This document shows, in pieces, positions 51,038 through 58,751 of a stretch of DNA of 64,000 nt. Numbering within the stretch: the first letter of the stretch is position 1; every line of letters starts with the position of its first letter. The translations under genes were made by a program, and so were the position numbers. The notes under the pieces were generated by a model. It saw only the letters and a program-made list of their open reading frames with translations. It was not told the DNA's origin and did not search any database. Origin of the DNA: VRUE01 sp963729995 (GTDB taxonomy: Bacteria > Actinomycetota > Thermoleophilia > Solirubrobacterales > 70-9); contig CAVSPF010000001.1 in assembly GCA_963729995.1 (NCBI GenBank), positions 62,001 to 126,000 on the forward strand, read 5' to 3'.

Positions 51038-53302
51038 TTGGCCGCCATCCTTCTCAGTGGCGCTGTCACCTGCTTTGCCGCGCTGTTCATCGGTCAAGCG
51101 GCGCTGCGATTGGCGGGCGCGCGCGAGTGGAGCTGGCTGGCGCCGGCGGTCGGGCTGTCGATCGGGATGCTGGTGGCGACGCCGACGACCCACGTGCCGG
51201 GCCGCAGCACCACCGTCGCGATTCTGCTCGGCGTTCTTGCGATCGCAGCGGCCGTCTGGTGCCTGCGCTCGCCGCAGCACCGGCCGCCGCTCTCTGGCCT
51301 TCTCGCGGCGGTGCCGGTCGTCCTCTTGGCGCTGATGCCCTTCCTGGCGGCGGGACGCGGAGGCATCCTCGGAGTCACCGTCGACGACGACATGGCGGTG
51401 CACCTGGTCTTCGTCGAAGGCTATCTCTCCTCCGCCGTGACCGCGGTGACTTCGCTGCCGCGGGATTACCCGCTCGGGCCACACGCGCTCGCGGCGCTTC
51501 TCAGCAAAGGACTCGGCATCCAGGCCGATCTCGCCTTCTCCGGTTGGACGATGGCGATCCCGGTGATCAGCGCCTGGACCGCCCAGGCGGTCGCGCGGCG
51601 TGCCTCCTGGTTCGGCAGGATTGTGGTCGCGACCGTCGCGGGCATGCCCTTCCTGGTGGCGGCCTACTACGGCGAGGGGTCATTCAAGGAGGTGGCGCAG
51701 GCCGGGCTCGTGCTGGCGGTCGCGCTGGACCTGAGCGGCTGCGGTCCGCGGCTCGGGCGGGGGCGCTGGGTCCCCTTCGCGCTTCTGACCGGGGGCATCA
51801 TCTCGGTGTTCTCGCTCGCCGGGCTGCCATGGCCGTTTGCCATCGCCGGCCTTTGGCTCGCCGGTCTGCTGACGATCCAAGCCTGGCGCCGACGGCTCCG
51901 CGAGGTGCCGCGAATCGTGCGCCGCGAGCTGCCAGCCCTGGGGATCGGACTGGCTGTTCTGGTCGTCGCCCTTCTCCCCCAGGCGCACCGGATGTGGGAG
52001 TTCATCGCCCTCCGCAACGGCACCGGGATCTCAGCCAGCGACATCGGCAACCTGGTCGGCCCCCTGCCGGGCTGGGAGGCTTTCGGCGTCTGGAACAGCG
52101 TGGACTTCCGGCTGCCCGCTTCACCTGCGTTCACGGGCGGCATGTGGACCGCCTTCGTGCTCGCGCTTGTCCTCTTCGGCACTTTCTGGGCATTCCGCAG
52201 GGGCCGCTGGCTGCTGCCGCTCGCCGCCGCTGGGGCGATGGTGATCTGGAGGGTATCCGAGCACTCCCAGTCGCCCTACGTTTCCGCCAAGGCGCTGGTG
52301 ATCGCTTCGCCGCTGCTGCTGATGGTCGCGGTGCTGCCGCTGATCGACCGCGAGCCGGGGCGCCGGCCGCTGTGGTCGTGGCTGCTGGTGCCGCTGCTGG
52401 GCCTGGTCCTCTTCCTGCGCGTCGGCAGCGACGACCTGCGGGCGCTCCGCTGGAGCCCGGTCGGGCCCACCGACCACGCCCACCAGCTCGAGACCTTTCG
52501 CCCGCTCCTGGCCGGAAAGCGGACGCTGTTCCTCGGCGAGGACGAGTTCATAACCTGGGAGCTGGCCGGGGTCCCGGTCCAACCGGTAGCCCTGGGGGCC
52601 ATCCCCGAGTTGCCGCTCCGCCCACGGAAGAAGTGGGAATACGGGAAGGCGATCGACTTCGATTCGCTGCGCGCCTCCACTCTGAATGGCTACGAATGGA
52701 TCGTCACTCCCCGCGACGCCGCCTCCAGCGCTCCGCCGCCACAGCTGCGCCTGGTGCGCAGCACCAAAGATTTCGAGCTGTGGAAGCGGGTCGGGCGGAT
52801 CCGGGAACGGTCGATCCTGGGGGAGGGCGAATGGCCTGGCGCCGTGCTCGAGTGCAACACGAAGGAGGGCCGCGCGATCCTGGCAGGAGGAGGGGTGGCG
52901 GCGGTGAGGCGGCTGCCGATCGTGGCTCCGGTGGCGCCGGCCGCCGCAGGGAACACCGTCTCAGTCGGTCTGAACCTGCCGGTCGGATCTTGGGAACTGG
53001 AGATGCCCTACACGAGCCCATTCTCGGTTGAAGTGACGGCGCCGGGCCTGAGGACGGTCCTGCCGGCCAACCTCGACCGCCCCGGCCCGCGCCTGCCGGT
53101 CGGTCGCCTCGTGGTTCGCCGCCGGCGACCGCTGACTGTCTCCTTCCACGTCAGGGACACCGCCCTGGCGCCTTCGACGGCGGTCGCGATCTTCAACCAC
53201 CTCGTCGCCACTCCGGCGGGAAGCGTCGACCACGTCGTTCCGGTCGGCCACGCTTGCGGGAGGTACGTGGATTGGTACCGATCCGCTTCTTCCACTCACT
53301 AG
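51038..53302 (+). CDS. Multi-spanning membrane protein, GT-C-like, with C-terminal beta domain
   Basis: 754 aa. The frame opens at a TTG (51038) just after an in-frame stop. About 13 hydrophobic segments occupy residues 1-480, with an early luminal loop carrying ILGVTVDDDMAVHLVFVEGYL, an acidic motif after the first helices as in GT-C transferases. Residues 500-754 are soluble, with LFLGEDEFITWEL and later beta-strand-rich segments (GSWELEMPYTSPFSVEVTAPGL). It is probably a polyprenyl-sugar-dependent transferase or glycan polymerase outside the membrane; the precise family is not recognised. Confidence 0.7.
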   Translation: MAAILLSGAVTCFAALFIGQAALRLAGAREWSWLAPAVGLSIGMLVATPTTHVPGRSTTVAILLGVLAIAAAVWCLRSPQHRPPLSGLLAAVPVVLLALMPFLAAGRGGILGVTVDDDMAVHLVFVEGYLSSAVTAVTSLPRDYPLGPHALAALLSKGLGIQADLAFSGWTMAIPVISAWTAQAVARRASWFGRIVVATVAGMPFLVAAYYGEGSFKEVAQAGLVLAVALDLSGCGPRLGRGRWVPFALLTGGIISVFSLAGLPWPFAIAGLWLAGLLTIQAWRRRLREVPRIVRRELPALGIGLAVLVVALLPQAHRMWEFIALRNGTGISASDIGNLVGPLPGWEAFGVWNSVDFRLPASPAFTGGMWTAFVLALVLFGTFWAFRRGRWLLPLAAAGAMVIWRVSEHSQSPYVSAKALVIASPLLLMVAVLPLIDREPGRRPLWSWLLVPLLGLVLFLRVGSDDLRALRWSPVGPTDHAHQLETFRPLLAGKRTLFLGEDEFITWELAGVPVQPVALGAIPELPLRPRKKWEYGKAIDFDSLRASTLNGYEWIVTPRDAASSAPPPQLRLVRSTKDFELWKRVGRIRERSILGEGEWPGAVLECNTKEGRAILAGGGVAAVRRLPIVAPVAPAAAGNTVSVGLNLPVGSWELEMPYTSPFSVEVTAPGLRTVLPANLDRPGPRLPVGRLVVRRRRPLTVSFHVRDTALAPSTAVAIFNHLVATPAGSVDHVVPVGHACGRYVDWYRSASSTH

Positions 53303-53318
53303 TAGCCTGCGTCGCCCG

Positions 53319-54818
53319 ATGACGCCGCCAGAGCACGTCGGCGAGGATGTCCTGACGTCGAGCGAGGCCGGCGGCAAGGTGATCCGCGGCAGCGCGATGC
53401 GGATCGGCGCCAACGTCGCCGGACTGGTCCTCGGCCTGCTGACCGCCACGCTCCTGCTGCGCCATCTCGGCGTCGAGGAATCCGGCCGCTACGTGACCGT
53501 CCTCTCCCTGGTCGGAATCGCGGTCAGCGTCGTCGACACCGGCTTCAACGTCAGCGCCAGCAGTGAGCTGGCGCGGCGCGAGGTCGGCGCCCGCCGACCC
53601 TTGCTGGGCAACATCCTCGGCCAGCGGCTGCTGGCGGCCGCGGTAGCGCTGGTGGCGCTGGTCGCCTTCGCGGTGATCGCCGCCTACCCGGGGGGGATGA
53701 TCGTCGGCACGGCGCTTGCCGGCGCTGGCGTGCTGCTCGTCGCGATCGCCAACGCCGTGCTCGTCCCCCTCACCGTGCAGTTGCGCAACGGCGGCCTCGC
53801 CTTCGTCGAAGTCCTGCGGCAGGTGGTGACGCTGGCCGGCGTCGCCCTGCTGGTGGCGTGGGGCGCGAGCCTGACCCCGTTCTTCGCCGTCCAGGTCGCG
53901 GTCGGGCTGGTCGTCATCGCCTTCGTCCCCTTCCTCGTCGGCCGCGGCGGTCTCGTCTGGCCGCGCTTCGACCGGGCCGTGCAGCGGAGCCTGCTGGAGA
54001 CGGCGCTGCCGGTGGCGGCGGCGCTGGCGCTGGGGCAGATCTACTTCCGTCTGGTCATCGTCCTGATGTCGCTGATCTCCTCCGCCGAGCAGACCGGCTA
54101 CTTCGGCGGCTCCCTGCGGGCAATGGAAGCGCTGATCGTGATCCCGGTCCTGGTCGCTGGCGTGGCACTGCCGCTGATGACCGCGGCGGCGCGCGACGAC
54201 CTCGCCCGCCTGCGTTACGCGATCGAGGGCCTCAGCGAGGGGGCCGTGATCGCGGGCGTGCTGGTGGCGCTCGTCACCTTCCGCGGCGCCGAGCCGGTGA
54301 TGTCGCTGCTGGGCGGCTCGGAGTTCGGTCCGGCGGGGGACGTACTGCGGATCCAGGTGCTCGCCCTGCTGTTCATCGCGCTCTACCAGATCTGGACGGT
54401 GGGGCTGATCGCCCTTGGCGAACAGCGGCAGCTGATCCTCACCAACGGGCTCGGCCTGCTCGGCGTCGGCGTCTTCGCCGCGATCCTGGTGCCGCCCTTC
54501 GGGGCCAAGGGCGGCGCCGCGGCCAGCGTCCTCGGCGACGCCGTCCTCGCCTGCCTCATCTACTGGCGGCTGCACCTCTCGACGGGGAAAGTGACGGTGC
54601 GCGCTGCCTTCCTCGCCCGCGTCGCCGTGGCCGCCGCCGTCGCTCTCATACCCCTCTTCGCGCCCGGGCTGCCAGACCTCCTCGCCGCCGTCCTCAGCGC
54701 CCTGGCCTTCCTCGGCGTCGGCCTCCTGGTCGGGATGGTGCCCCAGGAGCTGCGCGACGCCCTTCGTCTCGACGGCTCGCTGCACTGGCGCCGGGGCATC
54801 GAGCCGCCGCAGGCCTGA
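53319..54818 (+). CDS. Polysaccharide flippase (Wzx/MATE-like, MVF family)
   Basis: 499 aa with about 14 transmembrane helices. The opening SEAGGKVIRGSAMRIGANVAGLVLGLLTATLLLRHLGVEESGRYVTVLSLVGIAVSVVDTGFN follows the pattern of O-antigen flippases: a charged N terminus, then a helix and YG-like loop. Functionally it would move lipid-linked oligosaccharide across the membrane. It starts 17 nt after the GT-C-like gene and ends the plus-strand run; the next gene converges with 7 nt between stops. Confidence 0.88.
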   Translation: MTPPEHVGEDVLTSSEAGGKVIRGSAMRIGANVAGLVLGLLTATLLLRHLGVEESGRYVTVLSLVGIAVSVVDTGFNVSASSELARREVGARRPLLGNILGQRLLAAAVALVALVAFAVIAAYPGGMIVGTALAGAGVLLVAIANAVLVPLTVQLRNGGLAFVEVLRQVVTLAGVALLVAWGASLTPFFAVQVAVGLVVIAFVPFLVGRGGLVWPRFDRAVQRSLLETALPVAAALALGQIYFRLVIVLMSLISSAEQTGYFGGSLRAMEALIVIPVLVAGVALPLMTAAARDDLARLRYAIEGLSEGAVIAGVLVALVTFRGAEPVMSLLGGSEFGPAGDVLRIQVLALLFIALYQIWTVGLIALGEQRQLILTNGLGLLGVGVFAAILVPPFGAKGGAAASVLGDAVLACLIYWRLHLSTGKVTVRAAFLARVAVAAAVALIPLFAPGLPDLLAAVLSALAFLGVGLLVGMVPQELRDALRLDGSLHWRRGIEPPQA

Positions 54819-54824
54819 GCGGCG

Positions 54825-55610
54825 TCAACCTTGCCAGGTGTGCCAGGCGAGCCAGGCGAGGCCGCGGCGGACGAGCGGTCCGGCCTCCTGGTAGTGGCGC
54901 GTGCGGTTGTCGGAGAGCAGCAGGTTCGCCTGCTCGCCGCTGCGGAAGGTCGCGCTCTCGCGCCAGCGCTCGGGCGGGTAGACGCCGTCGTGACCGACGA
55001 CCAGGGTCTCTAGGCCCCGCTCGCGCACTTGCCGGGTGAGGCTGCGCCTGCCGCCCTCGAGCATCACCGTTTCCGCCCTCGTCGGGTCTGCGCCCCACTC
55101 GAGCTCGAGGATCAGCTGCCGCTCCATCGCGAACCCGTTGGTGCGCAGGTGCGGGTTCGGGAACGGCTCGAAGCCCGGCCGCAGCCGCCGCAGCGGTCCC
55201 GGCCGTACCGCATTCGGACTCTCGTAGGAGCCGGTCGCCCCGACCATCCCCACCCCCGGCGAGAGCAGCGCCCGCTCCATCCGTCCCAGCCAGTCGGCGA
55301 CGAGGACGGCGGTGACGGTGTTGACGAAGCAGTAGCGCTCGGCGGGAACGCGGTCTACGGCGGTGCGGTAGTGGCCGAGGTCCATCCCCAGACCCACCTC
55401 GAGCGCCTCGTGTGGCACCGCCGAGAAGAGCCGCTTCCACGGGGTCCGGTCTTCCTCGGGCCCCGCCAGCAGAAGCAGGAGCCGATGAGGTGCACCGGCG
55501 GGGTGGGCGCGGTAGGAGGCGAGGAAGCTCTCCGCGCACCCGATCCCGTAGGGGGTCCAGGCGAGGTAGGCGACGCAGAGCGGCGGCTTGCCGCCGGCGC
55601 CGTCATGCAC
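54825..55610 (-). CDS. Predicted glycosyltransferase-like protein of unrecognised family
   Basis: 261 aa. KPPLCVAYLAWTPYGIGCAESFLASYRAHPAGAPHRLLLLLAGPEE begins a GT-A-like Rossmann half, and YCFVNTVTAVLVADWLGRMERAL with PNPHLRTNGFAMERQLILEL and VLEGGRRSLTRQVRERGLETLVVGHDG resemble bacterial glycosyltransferases that adjoin rhamnan or teichoic clusters. No classical DxD is seen in the first half. Overlaps the methyltransferase gene upstream by 8 nt. Treat as glycan-related by context only. Confidence 0.6.
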   Translation of the reverse strand: MHDGAGGKPPLCVAYLAWTPYGIGCAESFLASYRAHPAGAPHRLLLLLAGPEEDRTPWKRLFSAVPHEALEVGLGMDLGHYRTAVDRVPAERYCFVNTVTAVLVADWLGRMERALLSPGVGMVGATGSYESPNAVRPGPLRRLRPGFEPFPNPHLRTNGFAMERQLILELEWGADPTRAETVMLEGGRRSLTRQVRERGLETLVVGHDGVYPPERWRESATFRSGEQANLLLSDNRTRHYQEAGPLVRRGLAWLAWHTWQG

Positions 55611-56526
55611 TCCGCATCACCACGTAGCAGGAGTCGCCACCGCCGACGCGGTCGCCGAGGAAGACGAACGGCAGCAGCGGCAGGCTGAGCCCGTAGGCGA
55701 GCCACAGCTTCCAGCCCGGCGTCCAGTGCCCGGCGAGCAGGTAGTGGACGCTGTAGGCGGTGGCGATCGCGTTCGAGCTCGTCCCCACGGACAGAGGTTC
55801 GAGGCCCAGCCGCTCGGCAAGGCGGTTAAGTGCCCGCGGCGAGAAGTGCTGCAGGTGGCGCGGCATGTCAAGCATGCACCACCGATTGCCGAAGAAGCGC
55901 CGCTGCCAGCTCATCCAGTTCGGCACGTCGACGATCAGCCTGCCGCCCGGGTCAAGCATCTCGCACGCTTCGCGAACCGCGCCGACCGGGTCGGGGATGT
56001 GCTCGAGCGAGTGCTGGAAGACGACCAGCTGGAAGTTACCGCGCGGCCAGGGCTGGTCTCGCAGCGTCCCCTGGTGGACGGTGGCGCCTTGTCGGGCCGC
56101 GGCGGCGACCGCGGCGGCGCTGGGGTCGATGCCGTAGGCCTCCCAGCCCTGCCCGGCGAAGTGGGCGAGCAGCTCGCCGCCGCCGCAGCCGACCTCCAGG
56201 ACCTTGCCAGGCGCCAGCCCGTCGAGTCGAAAGGGTGACCGTGATTGCCATCGCGCCGCCCCGCGCCTCCGCAGCAGCTCCCGCAGGCGATGCAGCGGAT
56301 TTCCGCCCCTGCCGTCGGCGTGTTGGTAGAAGTCCTCGTAGTAGGCGTCGGCGTAGTAGCGGCCGAGCTCCTCGCCGGACAGTTGCGGCGTCGTCAGGCC
56401 GAACTCGCAGGCCCTGCACTCGACCACGCCGAAGGGGCCCTCCCCGGTCACCAGCCGGTCGTGGGCGCGCACGTTCGCAGGCTCCATCGGCCCGCTGCAG
56501 ATTGGGCAGCTGTCGGTCGCGGTCAA
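55603..56526 (-). CDS. SAM-dependent methyltransferase with N-terminal zinc-ribbon-like domain
   Basis: 307 aa from a TTG at 56526, overlapping the DUF2304 stop (TTGA). The N terminus has a Cys pattern CPICSGPM and CRACEFGLTTPQL, typical of glycan-cluster methyltransferases. The SAM motif is VLEVGCGGGELLAHFAGQGWEAYGID; FQLVVFQHSLEHIPDPVGAVREACEMLDPGGRLIVDVPN is motif II-III. A hydrophobic C-terminal segment (LWLAYGLSLPLLPFVFLGDRVGGGD) may associate with the membrane. It could methylate a sugar hydroxyl in the exported glycan. Confidence 0.88.
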   Translation of the reverse strand: MTATDSCPICSGPMEPANVRAHDRLVTGEGPFGVVECRACEFGLTTPQLSGEELGRYYADAYYEDFYQHADGRGGNPLHRLRELLRRRGAARWQSRSPFRLDGLAPGKVLEVGCGGGELLAHFAGQGWEAYGIDPSAAAVAAAARQGATVHQGTLRDQPWPRGNFQLVVFQHSLEHIPDPVGAVREACEMLDPGGRLIVDVPNWMSWQRRFFGNRWCMLDMPRHLQHFSPRALNRLAERLGLEPLSVGTSSNAIATAYSVHYLLAGHWTPGWKLWLAYGLSLPLLPFVFLGDRVGGGDSCYVVMRSA

Positions 56527-56954
56527 GAAGCTCGGCTGGACTCGTGGACGGTTTGCTCGTCTTTCGCCTCCTCGTTCCCCGACTCCTTCTCGTCGAGCCG
56601 CTGCTGCAGCAGCGCGAGTCGCTGGGCGAGGATCTTGTTCTGGTCGGAGAGGCGCGAGAGCACGATCGAGAAGTGGAGCAGCAGGGCGAGGACGAAGAGG
56701 AAGGCGACGGCGAAGAGCGCGGCGGGCGGGTAGTAGATCCCCGCCGCATGGGAGAGGGTCGTCAGCAGCCCTTTCCAGGCCGCGAGGACGAGGATCGTGA
56801 TCCCGAGGACGAGCCAGAGGATCGCGTAGCGCTCCATCAGGTGTTTGCGCCGGATCAGCTCGAAGATCACCACGCAGATCAGGACTGCGACGAGGATCAC
56901 CTCGACCCGCTGGCCGACGAGCGCGGCGAAGACAGGGGTGGTGGAGAGAGTCAT
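56523..56954 (-). CDS. DUF2304-family membrane protein
   Basis: 143 aa with three transmembrane segments (residues 17-34, 42-60, 72-95): LVAVLICVVIFELIRRKHLMERYAILWLVLGI is the DUF2304 signature. The C-terminal 45 residues are a charged helix (RLSDQNKILAQRLALLQQRLDEKES) that is likely coiled coil. DUF2304 proteins are typically encoded beside DPM1-type glycosyltransferases, as here (4-nt overlap), and probably help anchor or assist that enzyme. Confidence 0.9.
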   Translation of the reverse strand: MTLSTTPVFAALVGQRVEVILVAVLICVVIFELIRRKHLMERYAILWLVLGITILVLAAWKGLLTTLSHAAGIYYPPAALFAVAFLFVLALLLHFSIVLSRLSDQNKILAQRLALLQQRLDEKESGNEEAKDEQTVHESSRAS

Positions 56955-57703
56955 CGCGCCTGCTCGATCGCCGGGGAGGTCGGCGCCGCCTCACGGACCG
57001 GCCGCTTGCGGAAGAGGGAGACGAAGACGGCCAGTAGCACCTTGACCATGTAATAAACGGACTGAGGGGTGGAGATCGCCGATTCACCGGTCAGCCGCGG
57101 GCCCATCACGACCGGGATCTCGCGGCTGCGCAGGCGGTTGGTGTGCATCAGCATGATCGCCTCGACCTCCGGATAGTCGATCGGGTAGTCGTTCGCAAAG
57201 AGCTCGATCCCGCGCCGGTCGGCGAGGCGGAAGCCCGAGGTCGGGTCGGTCACCTTCTGGCCGGTGACCATCGAGAGGACCCGCGCGAAGATGCGGATGC
57301 CGACCCGCCGCGCCGCCGAGGAGCGGTAGCCCTCACCGTCGGGGTCGAGGAAGCGCGAACCGGTAACCACATTCAGCCCCGGGTTCGCTTCCAGGCACGC
57401 GAGCAGGTCCCCGATCTGGTGCGGGTCGTGCTGGCCGTCGCCGTCGACCTGGACCGCTACCTCGTAGCCGTTCTCCTTCGCGTAGATGTAGCCTGCCTGC
57501 ACCCCGCCGCCGATGCCGAGGTTGTAGGGCATCCGCAGCACCTTGGCCCCGGCCGCGGCGGCCACTTCCCCGGTCCGGTCGGTCGAGCCGTCGTCGATCA
57601 CGAGGACATCGAAGTCGGGCGCCCAGCGGCGGATCGCGGCGATCGTCGAGCCGATTGCCTCCTCCTCATTGTGGGCCGGCACGATGGCGAGATTCTGGTT
57701 CAT
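56951..57703 (-). CDS. Family 2 glycosyltransferase (DPM1-like)
   Basis: 250 aa. NLAIVPAHNEEEAIGSTIAAIRRWAPDFDVLVIDDGSTDRTGEVAAAAGAKVLRMPYNLGIGGGVQAGYIYA is the GT2 core; VQVDGDGQHDP is the DxD metal/nucleotide site; DPTSGFRLADRRGIELF and RSREIPVVMGPRLTGES follow. A hydrophobic stretch near the C terminus (SVYYMVKVLLAVFVSLF) may bind the membrane. First gene of a four-gene minus-strand unit (GT2, DUF2304, methyltransferase, GT-like), divergent from GDP-mannose dehydratase by 48 nt. Confidence 0.92.
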   Translation of the reverse strand: MNQNLAIVPAHNEEEAIGSTIAAIRRWAPDFDVLVIDDGSTDRTGEVAAAAGAKVLRMPYNLGIGGGVQAGYIYAKENGYEVAVQVDGDGQHDPHQIGDLLACLEANPGLNVVTGSRFLDPDGEGYRSSAARRVGIRIFARVLSMVTGQKVTDPTSGFRLADRRGIELFANDYPIDYPEVEAIMLMHTNRLRSREIPVVMGPRLTGESAISTPQSVYYMVKVLLAVFVSLFRKRPVREAAPTSPAIEQAR

Positions 57704-57751
57704 GGCGTCGCCCGTACGGTAGCGGCAACGCGTCGAGTAACCTTGCCGGAC

Positions 57752-58735
57752 ATGTCACGTCGCGCTTTGGTCACCGGCATCACGGGGCAGGACGGCAGCT
57801 ACCTGGCGGAACTTCTCCTCGACAAGGGATACGAGGTCCACGGGATGGTGCGGCGCCTCTCGAGCGAGAACCACCACCGCCTGGAGACGATTCGAGACCG
57901 GATAACGATCCATACCGGTGATCTCCTCGACCAGCGCTCTCTGGGCGACGTGATGAGGGCATGCGAGCCGGACGAGATCTACAACCTCGCCGCGATGTCG
58001 TTCGTGGGGGCCTCCTGGAACCAGCCCACGTTGACCGCCGAGTTCACCGGCGTCGGCGTGACCCGGATGCTCGAGGCAATGCGGGAAGCGTGCCCGGATG
58101 CCCGGTTCTACCAGGCCTCCTCGAGCGAGATGTTCGGCAAGGTGAGGGAAACCCCCCAGAACGAGCTGACGCCCTTCTATCCACGCAGCCCATACGGCGT
58201 GGCCAAGGTCTACGCGCACTTCATCACGGTCAACTACAGAGAGAGCTACGGCCTCTACGCGTGCTCCGGGATACTCTTCAACCACGAGAGCCCCCGCCGC
58301 AGCCTCGAGTTCGTCACCCGCAAGATCACCCACACGGCGGCGGCGATCAAGCTCGGCTTGGCCACGGAGCTGGCGCTCGGCAACGTCGAGGCGCGGCGCG
58401 ACTGGGGCTACGCGCCCGACTTCGTCGATGCGATGTGGCGCATGCTGCAACAGGACGAGCCGGACGACTACGTGGTCGGCACGGGCGTGCAGCACTCGGT
58501 CCAGGACCTGGTGAACATCGCCTTCTCGTCTCTCGACCTCGACCCCTCCGCCTACGTTCGCCAGGACCCGAGGTTCATGCGGCCGGCCGAGGTCGATCTG
58601 CTCATCGCGGACCCCACAAAGGCGCGTGAGAAGCTGGGCTGGGAGCCCAGCTTCGACTTCGAGCAGCTCGTGAAGGTGATGGTCGACGCGGATCTGGCGC
58701 TGCTCAGCGAAGGCAGCCCGGTCTCGACTGCGTAG
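57752..58735 (+). CDS. gmd: GDP-mannose 4,6-dehydratase
   Basis: 327 aa from the ATG at 57752. RALVTGITGQDGSYLAELLLDKGYEVHGMVRRLSSEN is the exact family signature (GITGQDGSYL), with EIYNLAAMSFVGASWNQP, the catalytic set QASSSEMFGKV and YPRSPYGVAKVYAH (Tyr/Lys), and GILFNHESPRRSLEFVTRKI. It makes GDP-4-keto-6-deoxymannose, the precursor of rhamnose, fucose or perosamine-type sugars. No reductase or aminotransferase partner is adjacent, so the end product is unknown. It converges with the fusion gene (16 nt between stops). Confidence 0.97.
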   Translation: MSRRALVTGITGQDGSYLAELLLDKGYEVHGMVRRLSSENHHRLETIRDRITIHTGDLLDQRSLGDVMRACEPDEIYNLAAMSFVGASWNQPTLTAEFTGVGVTRMLEAMREACPDARFYQASSSEMFGKVRETPQNELTPFYPRSPYGVAKVYAHFITVNYRESYGLYACSGILFNHESPRRSLEFVTRKITHTAAAIKLGLATELALGNVEARRDWGYAPDFVDAMWRMLQQDEPDDYVVGTGVQHSVQDLVNIAFSSLDLDPSAYVRQDPRFMRPAEVDLLIADPTKAREKLGWEPSFDFEQLVKVMVDADLALLSEGSPVSTA

Positions 58736-58751
58736 CGCGCTCAGCGCTCGG

